This document shows, one piece after another, positions 1 through 9,020 of a DNA stretch of 64,000 nt. Numbering within the stretch: the first letter of the stretch is position 1; the number at the start of each line of letters is the position of its first letter. Made by a program: the position numbers and the translations under genes. The notes below the pieces were generated by a model. It was not told where the DNA came from. It searched no databases and saw only the letters and a list, made by a program, of their open reading frames with translations. Origin of the DNA: Rhizobium sp. BK650 (GTDB lineage: Bacteria; Pseudomonadota; Alphaproteobacteria; Rhizobiales; Rhizobiaceae); assembly GCF_014195325.1 (NCBI RefSeq), contig NZ_JACIBK010000008.1, forward strand, positions 1-64,000. Direction: 5' to 3'.

Positions 1-1
1 T

Positions 2-82
2 GTCGCAACACGATATGACAAGCTCATGCTCAACTTCGCCGCAACTTGCTACATCGCCGCCATCGTCATTTGGTGGACTTGA
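2..82 (+). mobile_element. 3' end of an IS5-like transposase gene (cut by window edge)
   Basis: The first frame open from base 2 encodes 26 residues ending at TGA 80-82. The residues VATRYDKLMLNF followed by a hydrophobic AAIVIWW end are typical of the extreme C-terminus of IS5/IS427-group DDE transposases (ATRYDKL..N then a hydrophobic tail). Only this tail is visible, so it cannot be told whether the element is complete to the left. No clear terminal inverted repeat was identified just downstream. Confidence 0.65.
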
Positions 83-1012
83 TTGAGTCTGGAGCCTAAA
101 GTCATGAAGCCGGCGGTCGAAGAGGCTGCCGGCGTTTTCTTTTCCACGCGATGTTAGGTGAGCGGCTAAAGCTGGCTCTATTTTCGGAAGCTCGATGGGG
201 CATGGTGCTGCAATATCCGCGATGACGACCTCATAGCCGCTTTCGGTCCTCGGCTCACTCATGCTGGCAAATTCGTTGTATGTGCCGAGACGGCGGTCGG
301 CATAGCCACGAAGACGACCTGAGCTCCGAGCTGCCAGGCGCGACAGTAAGTCATGAAGACCACTATGAGCCATCAGGAATGGATCGGATATGCGCCACGC
401 TCCATTTTGGCTCGTAGAGGCAATGCCAATGAAATGGAGACCTTCGAACTCAAGGATGCGACAGGAGATATCCTCGCTCGGACAGGTCGAATGCATCTTT
501 GCGTGACAGTATTTCAAACTGAAAGGTAGATTATGAGACCGCAGCGAAAGCCGTTCGTTGCCGAGATCAGGAAGACGAAGCACTTTCACCGCAAAACGGC
601 TTCTGTTGAGGCCAATTGCCCGGGCATCAAGATGAAGACAAGGACGACAAACCGATAGTCAGCCTGACTATCCGGAGGGAGGGGGCGCGTGATGGTTAGG
701 CGATATATCCTCACGAATATTTTCTGCTCGATGCCGCAAAGGCAGATGGTCCCGTGGTCAGTCATCGTCGCAGCAAGCTGATCGCTGACGTGGTTATCGA
801 CAAGAACGGCTGCCGCCATCGCTTCGTCGGCGTTGCTGCCAGGGATCGCGGCGGCAGGCTTGATGTCATGTCGCTCAAACGGGGCGAATGGATCGTTTCA
901 GCTGATCTTGTCTAGGAAAGAGCGGCTTGAATGTAGAGCCTCTCAGGGCGTCGGTCGGCAGTGGCGGTGACGATGTCTGCATCCCAATGTTTCACGTGGA
1001 ATCTTATCCAAC
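83..1012. other. Gene-poor, decayed stretch next to the IS element
   Basis: No intact gene of convincing length is seen. Short open stretches on the plus strand read like relics: 365-529 (54 codons from ATG, ending in a stop at 527-529), 533-657 (41 codons from ATG, beginning MRPQRKPFVAEI) and the frame at 610-915 described separately. None has a recognisable family. Base use is less GC-rich and less codon-structured than in the neighbouring genes. It is most simply a degraded accessory strip left by IS activity at the edge of the conserved ndvA region. Confidence 0.45.
610..915 (+). pseudogene. Possible gene relic, interrupted by a stop codon
   Basis: The frame from 610 reads on to TAG 913-915 with one in-frame TAG at 697-699. 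The part after that stop (700-912, 71 codons) has balanced amino acid composition, including YFLLDAAKADG and GEWIVSADLV, and has no start codon of its own. The ATG reading frame at 533 runs into it by a shift of one base, so a single ancestral gene of about 125 codons with a frameshift and a nonsense change is possible. The family is not recognised. Confidence 0.3.
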
Positions 1013-1050
1013 AAAAAAGCCGGAAGGATATCGCCCTTCCGGCTTTTCAT
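1013..1050 (-). terminator. Rho-independent terminator of ndvA
   Basis: An 11-bp perfect stem, AAGCCGGAAGG (1017-1027) with CCTTCCGGCTT (1035-1045), has a 7-base loop. Read on the minus strand it is followed by a run of T (complement of the A run 1013-1018). It lies 20 bases past the ndvA stop codon. Confidence 0.85.
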
Positions 1051-1069
1051 TATTTCCGCTCGAAGCCGA

Positions 1070-2833
1070 TCAGGCAGCTTCAGTCGTATGGGCCTTGCGA
1101 ACTTCGTCGTCCGTCAGGATGCCGCTAGCACGCAGCAGGGCAGCGAAGCGGCCGTTGGAGTGGCTGAGCTCGTCGAAGCTGCCATTTTCGACGATACGAC
1201 CATTGTCGAGGAACAGCACCATATCGGCTTCGCGTACCGTCGAGAGACGGTGGGCGATGATGAAGGTGGTGCGGTTCTGACGCAGGTTGTCAATCGCAGC
1301 CTTGACGCGGGCTTCCGTCTCGACGTCGAGCGCGGAGGTCGCTTCGTCCAGCACCAGGATCGGCGCATCCTTGAGGATGGCGCGGGCAATCGCGATGCGC
1401 TGGCGCTCACCGCCGGAAAGCTTGTTGCCGCGCTCGCCGACATGCGTATCGTACTGCTCGTCGCGGTTTTCGATGAAGTCGGCAGCGGCAGCGGCTTCGG
1501 CGGCGCGGCGCATGTCTTCTTCCGAGGCATTCTCGCGGCCCAGGCGGATATTGTCGCTGATCGAGCGGTTCAACAGGCCTGCATCCTGGAAGACGGTGGC
1601 GATATAGCGGCGCAGCGATTTGCGCGTGACCTTGCTGATATCGGTGCCATCGACGAGAATTTGGCCACTCTGCGGATCGTAAACACGCTGCAGCAGGTTG
1701 ACGAGCGTCGTCTTACCGGCGCCGGTCGGACCTACGATCGCGACCGTCTGGCCGGCCTTCACCTTGAAGGACACGTTGTGCAGGCCTTGCGAGCTGTTGG
1801 CGAAGCCGAAGGAGACGTTATTGAATTCGACATCACCTTTGACGTCCTTGATCTCGCCGTTACCGGCCGGCTCTTCGCGTTCACGCACGGAATCTTCCAG
1901 ACCATAGAAGTCTTCCAGCTTTGAGCGGGCTTCGAAGATCTGCGTGGCGAACTGGCGCATTAGATCCAGGCGCGCGATCAACAGGTTGGCAAAGCCAATG
2001 AAGGCAATGACGTCACCGACACGCAATTCGCCGTTCTGGACCAACACGGTACCGATGACGAGCACCACCATCATGGCGATCGTCGAAGCCATGCGGTTCA
2101 GCGCGCTGGCGAGAGCCCACCAGTCGAGCACCGGATACTGCGCCTGCAGCAGGCGATCGGCAAAGGACTTCAGCGCGCGGGTCTCAGCTTCGATACGATT
2201 GTAGCTATGCAGCACCGAAACGTTGCTGATGGAATCGCTGACATGGCCGAAGACGGTATGGTAGTGGTTCTCGACCGAAGCCTGGCCATCCTTCGTGCGG
2301 CTCATGACCACCCGGCCGATAAGCCAGTATGCGATACCGAGCAGGATCAGGACACCGGAGAGACGGTAGTCCATCGAGATCGCGGTCGGTACGAGTAGGA
2401 CAAGCGCAATTGCCGTCGAAAGATGGTTGCGCATAAATTCCAGCCACAGGCCGAACAGGGTTTCGCAAGCGCGCAGCAACGTATGCAGTGCGTTGGACGT
2501 ACCCCGCTGGTGGTGCCAGGAAAGTGGCATTGAGATAATGCGACCGAAAGCCTCTGTCAGAAGCGTCGCGCGGCGGCCATGAGCCAGCCTGTCGGCTTCG
2601 CGCGCCACAAGGACGAAGGCAATGGTGTTGAAGACGGCAAAAGCCGCCCACATGATGAGGATCGGCTTGACCTCACCCTTGCCGGAAATCGCGTCGATGA
2701 TACGGCCGAACAGGATCGGCTCGGCGATGGTGATGGCCGCCAATACGATGTTCGCGATAACGACGAGGGATACGCGGAGCTTATAAGCGCCGAGATAGCG
2801 CAGAGCCCTTGCATAGACCTTGAATAACGACAC
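1070..2833 (-). CDS. ndvA: Cyclic beta-1,2-glucan exporter NdvA (ABC permease-ATPase)
   Basis: This 587-residue half-size ABC exporter has its membrane domain first (several hydrophobic segments within about residues 20-310) and its ATPase domain after. Walker A GPTGAGKTT has its lysine at 374, the signature LSGGE is at 472-476, and Walker B VLDEATSALD is near 495, followed by the switch sequence AHRLSTV. The protein closely matches the NdvA/ChvA family in length and in the N-terminal sequence FKVYARALRYLGAYKLR. NdvA moves cyclic beta-1,2-glucan made by NdvB from the cytoplasm to the periplasm and is needed for osmoadaptation, motility and nodule invasion. The gene stands alone here; ndvB is not in the window. 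It is transcribed away from the LuxR gene, and the 318-base gap between them must hold its promoter. Confidence 0.95.
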   Translation of the reverse strand: MSLFKVYARALRYLGAYKLRVSLVVIANIVLAAITIAEPILFGRIIDAISGKGEVKPILIMWAAFAVFNTIAFVLVAREADRLAHGRRATLLTEAFGRIISMPLSWHHQRGTSNALHTLLRACETLFGLWLEFMRNHLSTAIALVLLVPTAISMDYRLSGVLILLGIAYWLIGRVVMSRTKDGQASVENHYHTVFGHVSDSISNVSVLHSYNRIEAETRALKSFADRLLQAQYPVLDWWALASALNRMASTIAMMVVLVIGTVLVQNGELRVGDVIAFIGFANLLIARLDLMRQFATQIFEARSKLEDFYGLEDSVREREEPAGNGEIKDVKGDVEFNNVSFGFANSSQGLHNVSFKVKAGQTVAIVGPTGAGKTTLVNLLQRVYDPQSGQILVDGTDISKVTRKSLRRYIATVFQDAGLLNRSISDNIRLGRENASEEDMRRAAEAAAAADFIENRDEQYDTHVGERGNKLSGGERQRIAIARAILKDAPILVLDEATSALDVETEARVKAAIDNLRQNRTTFIIAHRLSTVREADMVLFLDNGRIVENGSFDELSHSNGRFAALLRASGILTDDEVRKAHTTEAA

Positions 2834-2982
2834 GTCGGGACCTCTTTTGCATCTGCGAAAAAACGGGATGGTGAGATGCTACGAAAATCTACCTGAACCG
2901 ACGATTAACAGGATATTCAGGTTTGGAATCCGGCTTCGAAATTCTTGCGTCTGCGTGATCGTAAAGTGCGATAAGTGACCAT

Positions 2983-2994
2983 AATTTCGAAATT
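2983..2994. promoter_or_regulatory. 12-bp perfect palindrome between ndvA and the LuxR gene
   Basis: AATTTCGAAATT is a perfect palindrome in the divergent intergenic region (2834-3151). A partial copy, TTCGAAATT, lies near 2934. It could be a regulator site, but no known consensus was matched. Nothing else definite was seen in this gap. Confidence 0.3.
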
Positions 2995-3151
2995 GTTGCT
3001 TAGGTATACATCATGACAATTTGCGCTTGCATTCGCTGGAGCGTCTAGCGCACCATCTAATTTGCGAACTGCAATTTTAAGAAGGACCGTTCAGCGGCGG
3101 GTCGACAGACGTGTTCCGGCGGCGTCGTTTGTTCGGGCAAGGGGCATTTTT

Positions 3152-3892
3152 GTGCAAATTCATTCTTTAATTCAATTACTTGTAATTTTAGAGGAAAGTT
3201 CCGAAAGCCAACGTGTGGCCGATGAACTTGAACAAGTGATCCGCGGGAGGGGATTCGATTTCTACGGCCTGCTTCGCCATCCCAAGCGAATAGACAACCC
3301 ATCAGGTGTGATTATGGCCAGCCGATGGCCCGAGGGATGGGCGCATGTTTATGCAGCCAAAAAATACGCACTCGTCGATCCGACGGTGCGGTATCTTGCA
3401 CATGCACAACGGCCCTTCCGCTGGAGCGACGGGATGGCTGCTTTCAGGGAGGACCCGCATCACCGCCGCATGGAGCAGATGATGGTCGATGCCTACGGTT
3501 ATGGGCTGGAAGACGGCTATATCTTCCCGATCTATGGGCGAAACGGCATCCTCGGCAGCCTGAGCGTCGGCGGCAAGCCGATTGAACTTTCACCTGCGGA
3601 GGTCTCGCTTTTCGAGGCGATCGCCCGCAAGGCCTTCTGGCGGCTGCTTGACATGCAGGGTGAAGCCGCGGTGCTGGAAACGGTGCCGATCAGCGACGCG
3701 CAGCTGACCCGGCGGGAGATGGAAATCCTGAACTATCTTGCCGAGGGCATGACTTCGATGGAGATCAGCAAGCATTTAAAAATCTCCAATCATACCGTCG
3801 ACTGGTATATGAACGGGCTGCAGGACAAGCTGAAGGCAAAAAACCGGCAGCAGGTGGTGGCTCTTGCTTTTCGCTATGGGCTGATTACCTAG
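3152..3892 (+). CDS. LuxR-type regulator with autoinducer-binding domain (LuxR solo)
   Basis: The GTG start at 3152 is chosen because AAGGGG lies seven bases upstream and gives 246 residues, the usual size; the frame is open further upstream. The N-terminal half has the acyl-homoserine-lactone pocket pattern: W63, Y67, D76, P77 and W91 have the same spacing as W57/Y61/D70/P71/W85 of TraR, and a glycine (G118) sits one residue from the expected G113 position. The C-terminal 65 residues form a LuxR/FixJ HTH (TRREMEIL, then MEISKHLKISNHTV). No luxI-type synthase occurs in the window, so it is probably a solo receptor of self or foreign signal. Its targets are unknown; the divergent ndvA is an obvious candidate only by position. 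Confidence 0.85.
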   Translation: MQIHSLIQLLVILEESSESQRVADELEQVIRGRGFDFYGLLRHPKRIDNPSGVIMASRWPEGWAHVYAAKKYALVDPTVRYLAHAQRPFRWSDGMAAFREDPHHRRMEQMMVDAYGYGLEDGYIFPIYGRNGILGSLSVGGKPIELSPAEVSLFEAIARKAFWRLLDMQGEAAVLETVPISDAQLTRREMEILNYLAEGMTSMEISKHLKISNHTVDWYMNGLQDKLKAKNRQQVVALAFRYGLIT

Positions 3893-4009
3893 ATTTTCAG
3901 AAATTCCGTCTCGGCGAAGCCGAGGAAATTGAACTTTCCGTAACAGCACGTTAAGAATTCTCTTCGCGGGTGCAGCATGCCCCGTTTTTCGTGCTTTGAG
4001 GAGAGTACA

Positions 4010-7000
4010 TTGCCCATATCGAAGATACTTGTCGCCAACCGTTCCGAAATCGCCATTCGAGTCTTTCGCGCGGCAAACGAACTCGGCATAAAAACGGTCG
4101 CGATATGGGCAGAAGAAGACAAACTCGCCCTGCACCGCTTCAAGGCCGACGAGAGCTACCAGGTTGGCCGCGGCCCGCATCTTGCCCGCGACCTCGGGCC
4201 GATCGAGAGCTACCTCTCGATCGACGAAGTGATCCGAGTCGCTAAGCTTTCAGGCGCCGACGCCATTCATCCGGGCTACGGCCTGCTTTCGGAAAGCCCA
4301 GAATTCGTGGACGCCTGTAGTGCTGCAGGCATTACGTTTATCGGGCCAAAAGGCGACACGATGCGCCAGCTCGGCAACAAGGTCGCAGCGCGCAATCTCG
4401 CGATTTCCGTCGGCGTTCCGGTTGTGCCTGCCACCGAGCCGCTGCCTGACGATATGGCCGAAGTTGCCAAAATGGCGGCAGCAATCGGTTATCCCGTCAT
4501 GTTGAAGGCCTCGTGGGGCGGCGGCGGGCGCGGCATGCGCGTCATCCGCTCCGAAGCCGATCTTGCCCGCGAAGTGACTGAGGCCAAGCGCGAAGCGATG
4601 GCCGCCTTCGGCAAGGACGAGGTCTATCTCGAAAAACTGGTTGAGCGCGCCCGCCATGTCGAAAGCCAGATTCTGGGCGATACGCATGGCAATGTCGTGC
4701 ATCTCTTCGAGCGCGATTGCTCCATCCAGCGCCGTAACCAGAAGGTCGTCGAGCGCGCACCCGCGCCATATCTGACGGAGGCGCAGCGACAGGAACTCGC
4801 CGCCTATTCGCTGAAGATCGCCGAGGCGACCAATTATATTGGCGCCGGCACCGTCGAGTATTTGATGGATGCCGATACCGGCAAATTCTACTTCATCGAA
4901 GTCAATCCGCGCATCCAGGTCGAGCACACGGTCACCGAAGTCGTGACCGGCATCGATATCGTCAAGGCGCAGATCCACATTCTCGACGGCTTTGCCATTG
5001 GCACCGAAGAATCCGGCGTGCCGAAGCAGGCCGATATCCGCCTCAACGGCCATGCGCTTCAGTGCCGTATCACGACTGAGGATCCCGAGCATAATTTCAT
5101 TCCCGATTACGGCCGCATCACCGCCTACCGCTCGGCATCGGGTTTCGGTATCCGCCTTGACGGCGGCACGTCCTATACCGGCGCGATCATCACCCGCTAC
5201 TATGATCCGCTGCTGGTCAAAGTGACGGCCTGGGCGCCCAATCCACTCGAAGCCATTTCCCGCATGGACCGTGCATTGCGCGAATTCCGCATACGCGGTG
5301 TCGCCACCAACCTGACCTTCCTCGAAGCGATCATCACGCATCCGAAGTTCCAGGATAACAGCTACACGACGCGCTTCATCGACTCGACTCCGGAGCTTTT
5401 CCAGCAGGTCAAGCGCCAGGATCGCGCCACCAAGCTCTTGACCTATCTCGCCGACGTCACCGTCAACGGTCATCCCGAAGCGAAGGATCGTCCGCGCCCG
5501 TCAGAGGATGCGGCCAAACCGGTCGTACCCTATGCAAACGGTGGCAAGGTCCTCGACGGCACGAAGCAGCTTCTCGATCAGCTCGGGCCGAAGAAATTCG
5601 GCGAGTGGATGCGCGATCAGAAACAGGTGTTGCTGACCGACACGACGATGCGCGACGGCCATCAGTCGCTGCTCGCCACCCGCATGCGCACCTATGATAT
5701 TGCTAAAATCGCCAGCACCTATGCGCATGCGCTGCCGAACCTGCTCTCGCTGGAATGCTGGGGGGGCGCGACGTTCGACGTTTCCATGCGCTTCCTGACG
5801 GAGGATCCGTGGGAGCGTCTGGCGCTGATCCGCGAAGCGGCTCCCAACCTGTTGCTGCAGATGCTGCTGCGTGGAGCAAACGGCGTCGGCTACAAAAACT
5901 ACCCCGACAATGTCGTCAAATATTTCGTCCGTCAGGCTGCCAAGGGCGGCATCGATCTCTTCCGCGTCTTCGACTGCCTGAACTGGGTGGAAAACATGCG
6001 CGTGTCGATGGATGCCGTGGCCGAGGAGAATAAGCTCTGTGAGGCGGCGATTTGCTATACAGGCGATATCCTCAATTCGGCCCGTCCGAAATATGACCTG
6101 AAATATTATACCGACCTTGCCGTCGAGCTCGAAAAGGCCGGCGCGCATATCATTGCGCTGAAGGACATGGCGGGCCTCCTGAAGCCGGCTGCCGCCAAGG
6201 TGCTGTTCAAGGCTCTGCGCGAAGCGACCAGCCTGCCGATCCATTTCCACACGCATGATACGTCGGGCATTGCCGCCGCCACGGTTCTTGCTGCTGTCGA
6301 TGCCGGCGTCGATGCCGTCGATGCGGCGATGGACGCCCTTTCCGGCAATACGTCGCAGCCGTGCCTCGGCTCGATCGTCGAGGCGCTGCGCGGCTCTGAG
6401 CGCGATCCGGGTCTCGATCCGGAATGGATCCGCCGCATCTCCTTCTATTGGGAAGCGGTTCGCAATCAGTATGCGGCTTTTGAGAGCGACCTCAAGGGCC
6501 CGGCTTCGGAAGTCTACCTGCATGAAATGCCTGGAGGGCAGTTCACCAATCTCAAGGAACAGGCGCGCTCGCTGGGACTGGAGACCCGCTGGCACCAGGT
6601 CGCCCAGGCCTATGCCGATGCCAACCAGATGTTTGGCGACATCGTCAAGGTGACGCCGTCTTCCAAGGTCGTCGGCGACATGGCGCTGATGATGGTCAGC
6701 CAAGACCTGACGGTTGCCGATGTCGTCAGCCCGGATAGGGAGGTCTCCTTCCCGGAATCTGTGGTTTCGATGCTGAAGGGGGATCTCGGCCAGCCTCCGT
6801 CGGGGTGGCCGGAAGCGTTGCAGAAGAAGGCGCTGAAGGGCGAGCAGCCCTATACGGTCCGCCCCGGCTCACTGCTTGATGATGCCGATCTCGATGCGGA
6901 GCGCAAGGCGATAGAGACCAAACTTGAGCGCGAGGTCAGCGACTTCGAGTTCGCCTCCTATCTCATGTATCCAAAGGTCTTCACCGATTTCGCGCTGGCC

Positions 7001-7474
7001 TCGGACACTTATGGTCCTGTGTCTGTTCTGCCGACGCCTGCCTACTTCTATGGTCTCGCCGATGGCGAAGAGTTGTTTGCCGATATCGAGAAGGGCAAGA
7101 CGCTCGTCATCGTCAACCAGGCGATGAGCGGCACCGACAGTCAGGGCATGGTTACGGTCTTCTTCGAGCTCAACGGCCAACCGCGCCGCATCAAGGTGCC
7201 GGATCGGGCACACGGCGCTTCGGGGGCTGCGGCCCGCCGGAAGGCGGAAGCCGGCAACGCCGTCCATGTCGGCGCACCAATGCCGGGTGTCATCTCGCGT
7301 GTCTTCGTCGTCCCGGGACAGGTGGTCAATGCCGGGGACGTGCTCGTTTCCATCGAAGCGATGAAGATGGAAACGGCGCTACATGCGGAGAAGGATGGCA
7401 CGATTTCGGAAGTGCTGGTCAAGGCCGGCGACCAGATCGATGCCAAGGATCTGCTCGTCGTCTATGCCGGTTGA
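4010..7474 (+). CDS. pyc: Pyruvate carboxylase
   Basis: This is a single-chain biotin enzyme that makes oxaloacetate from pyruvate, bicarbonate and ATP (anaplerosis). The TTG start at 4010 follows GAGGAG and gives 1154 residues beginning MPISKILVANRSEIAI, the length of the R. etli enzyme. Domains in order are biotin carboxylase with ATP-grasp (about 1-460, glycine-rich GGGGRGM near 170), carboxyltransferase TIM barrel (about 530-800, TDTTMRDGHQS near 545), allosteric linker, and biotin carrier (about 1080-1154). The biotinyl lysine of EAMKME is codon 7364-7366, residue 1119, which agrees with published R. etli numbering and supports the TTG start. An in-frame ATG at 3977 would add 11 residues but lacks this match. 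The gene is monocistronic with a terminator downstream. Confidence 0.97.
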   Translation: MPISKILVANRSEIAIRVFRAANELGIKTVAIWAEEDKLALHRFKADESYQVGRGPHLARDLGPIESYLSIDEVIRVAKLSGADAIHPGYGLLSESPEFVDACSAAGITFIGPKGDTMRQLGNKVAARNLAISVGVPVVPATEPLPDDMAEVAKMAAAIGYPVMLKASWGGGGRGMRVIRSEADLAREVTEAKREAMAAFGKDEVYLEKLVERARHVESQILGDTHGNVVHLFERDCSIQRRNQKVVERAPAPYLTEAQRQELAAYSLKIAEATNYIGAGTVEYLMDADTGKFYFIEVNPRIQVEHTVTEVVTGIDIVKAQIHILDGFAIGTEESGVPKQADIRLNGHALQCRITTEDPEHNFIPDYGRITAYRSASGFGIRLDGGTSYTGAIITRYYDPLLVKVTAWAPNPLEAISRMDRALREFRIRGVATNLTFLEAIITHPKFQDNSYTTRFIDSTPELFQQVKRQDRATKLLTYLADVTVNGHPEAKDRPRPSEDAAKPVVPYANGGKVLDGTKQLLDQLGPKKFGEWMRDQKQVLLTDTTMRDGHQSLLATRMRTYDIAKIASTYAHALPNLLSLECWGGATFDVSMRFLTEDPWERLALIREAAPNLLLQMLLRGANGVGYKNYPDNVVKYFVRQAAKGGIDLFRVFDCLNWVENMRVSMDAVAEENKLCEAAICYTGDILNSARPKYDLKYYTDLAVELEKAGAHIIALKDMAGLLKPAAAKVLFKALREATSLPIHFHTHDTSGIAAATVLAAVDAGVDAVDAAMDALSGNTSQPCLGSIVEALRGSERDPGLDPEWIRRISFYWEAVRNQYAAFESDLKGPASEVYLHEMPGGQFTNLKEQARSLGLETRWHQVAQAYADANQMFGDIVKVTPSSKVVGDMALMMVSQDLTVADVVSPDREVSFPESVVSMLKGDLGQPPSGWPEALQKKALKGEQPYTVRPGSLLDDADLDAERKAIETKLEREVSDFEFASYLMYPKVFTDFALASDTYGPVSVLPTPAYFYGLADGEELFADIEKGKTLVIVNQAMSGTDSQGMVTVFFELNGQPRRIKVPDRAHGASGAAARRKAEAGNAVHVGAPMPGVISRVFVVPGQVVNAGDVLVSIEAMKMETALHAEKDGTISEVLVKAGDQIDAKDLLVVYAG

Positions 7475-7556
7475 GGAGAAGGCGACGTTTATCTCCGGCA
7501 TCACCCGATCGTGTTTAGTCGGGCTGTTAAAAAGCTGGTTTTTTTAAGAGTTGGCA

Positions 7557-7590
7557 GCCTCCCCGCCTTGTCGGGCGAGGAGGCTTTCCC
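7557..7590 (+). terminator. Stem-loop after pyc
   Basis: GCCTCCCCGCC (7557-7567) pairs imperfectly with GGGCGAGGAGGC (7573-7584), closed by a perfect GCCTCC/GGAGGC base, and is followed by TTT. It lies 80 bases after the pyc stop and before the next start. The T tract is short, so termination may be partial. Confidence 0.55.
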
Positions 7591-7642
7591 GTAGACTTCG
7601 GCTCCCTCATCGCCCTCCCCAAGACCAATCAGGGATCATCTC

Positions 7643-8215
7643 ATGAGCAAGTTGAAGATTGCCGTCATCGTCGGCAGCACGCGTATTGGCCGTTTTGCCG
7701 AACATCCGGCCAAGTGGATCGCCGAACTCGTCGGCCAGCGTTCCGATCTCGAAGTCGAAGTTCTCGATCTTCTCGACTATCCGATGCATTTCTTCGGCGA
7801 AGAGCGCGCCACCACGGCGGAAAGCGAAACCGCCGAGCGCTGGAAGAAGAAGCTGCGCGAATTCGACGGCTTCATCTTCACTGTCGCCGAATATAACCAT
7901 GCTCCGACGGCTGTTTTGAAGAACGCGATCGATCTCGGGGAATTCATCCATAAGCCGGTTAGCTTTGTCGGTTACGGCGGCGTCGGTGGCGCACGTGCGG
8001 TTGAGCATCTTCGTCTGATCTTCGTCGAAATGAGCGCGGCGTCCGTCAAGACGGCCGTTCATATCTCGTTCGGTGAATATCTTTCTGTCCTCAAGGAAGG
8101 CAAGAGCCTCGGCGACTACGCGCATCTGAACGAAGCTGCCAAGAACCTGCTCGATCAGCTGACCTGGTGGGCCAATGCGCTGAAGGCAGCGCGTGCCGTC
8201 GTCACGGCCGCCTGA
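7643..8215 (+). CDS. NADPH-dependent FMN reductase family protein
   Basis: This 190-residue flavodoxin-like protein has the phosphate-binding start IVGSTRIGRFAEHPAKW and the FMN-contacting middle TVAEYNHAPTAVLKNAID, typical of the FMN_red family (quinone, azo or chromate reductases and flavin reductases). These enzymes bind FMN and reduce a broad set of acceptors with NAD(P)H in the cytoplasm. It is separated from pyc by a stem-loop and converges on the amino acid importer operon. The physiological substrate cannot be read from sequence. Confidence 0.85.
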   Translation: MSKLKIAVIVGSTRIGRFAEHPAKWIAELVGQRSDLEVEVLDLLDYPMHFFGEERATTAESETAERWKKKLREFDGFIFTVAEYNHAPTAVLKNAIDLGEFIHKPVSFVGYGGVGGARAVEHLRLIFVEMSAASVKTAVHISFGEYLSVLKEGKSLGDYAHLNEAAKNLLDQLTWWANALKAARAVVTAA

Positions 8216-8228
8216 TCGGAATTTCTGT

Positions 8229-8254
8229 ATGCCGGGATGTCCGCATCCCGGCAT
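8229..8254. terminator. Bidirectional stem-loop between convergent genes
   Basis: A perfect 11-bp stem, ATGCCGGGATG (8229-8239) with CATCCCGGCAT (8244-8254), has a TCCG tetraloop. It sits in the 43-base gap between the FMN reductase stop and the ATPase stop, so it can serve both strands. There is no strong T run on either side. Confidence 0.6.
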
Positions 8255-8258
8255 CGCC

Positions 8259-9020
8259 TCAAATATCGTAAGTATGTGCGGCGTTGATGGTCGAGATGAA
8301 GCGCTTGGTGCGCTCCTTTTCCGGCGTATTGAAGATCGCTCTGGCGCTGCCGGTTTCCACCACGCTGCCGGCTTCCAGAAAAACCACGTCATTGGCAATT
8401 TTGGAGGCGAGGCGAAGATCGTGGGTCGCCATGACCATGGTCGTGCCCTCGCGGGCAAGCTGGCCCAGCACGTCTACCACTTCAGCTGACAGTTCCGGAT
8501 CAAGCGCAGACGTCGGCTCGTCGCAGAGCAATACGCGCGGCGAAGGCGCAAGAGCGCGGGCGATTGCCACGCGCTGCTGCTGACCACCTGAAAGTGTCGA
8601 AGGCCATGCATCGGTCTTGTGCGCCATTCCGACTTTGGTCAGCAGTTCCATGGCGCGCTCACGGGCCTTTTCCTTCGGCCATTTCAGAACCGTGACCAAG
8701 CCTTCCATGACGTTTTCGATCGCCGTCTGATGCGGGAAAAGCTGGAAGTTCTGGAAGACCATGCCGGTCTGGCGGCGGATTTTCTGGATCGCTTGCCAGC
8801 CGACGCGCTTGCCGGGCGCGAAGGAGAGCGTCTCTTCGCCGAGGCGGATAGCGCCGGCTGTCGGGATCTCCAAAAGATTGATGCACCGGAGCAGTGTGCT
8901 CTTGCCGCCGCCGGACGGGCCGACGAGGGCAGTGACACTGCCTTCCGGAATGCGGATGCTGATGTCCTTCAGGATGACGGCGTCGCCGAAGCGCTTTTCA
9001 ATGTTGGAAAGCTCGATCAT
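8259..9020 (-). CDS. Polar amino acid ABC importer, ATPase subunit
   Basis: This 253-residue ATPase of the PAAT family has Walker A GPSGGGKST near 34-42, the Q-loop sequence MVFQNFQLFPH, signature LSGGQQQR and Walker B LLCDEPTSALDPE, all intact. It energises uptake of a polar amino acid through the permease encoded next to it. Its start codon overlaps the permease stop by four bases (9017-9020), so the two are translationally coupled. With the binding protein upstream it forms a complete three-gene importer. Confidence 0.93.
   Translation of the reverse strand: MIELSNIEKRFGDAVILKDISIRIPEGSVTALVGPSGGGKSTLLRCINLLEIPTAGAIRLGEETLSFAPGKRVGWQAIQKIRRQTGMVFQNFQLFPHQTAIENVMEGLVTVLKWPKEKARERAMELLTKVGMAHKTDAWPSTLSGGQQQRVAIARALAPSPRVLLCDEPTSALDPELSAEVVDVLGQLAREGTTMVMATHDLRLASKIANDVVFLEAGSVVETGSARAIFNTPEKERTKRFISTINAAHTYDI

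Noticed and set aside
586..819. 77-codon minus-strand frame in the left edge region
   Set aside because: No ribosome site and opposite to a more protein-like, though broken, plus-strand frame.
4250..5473. 407-codon antisense frame within pyc
   Set aside because: Lies wholly inside pyc with inverse codon bias; no motif.
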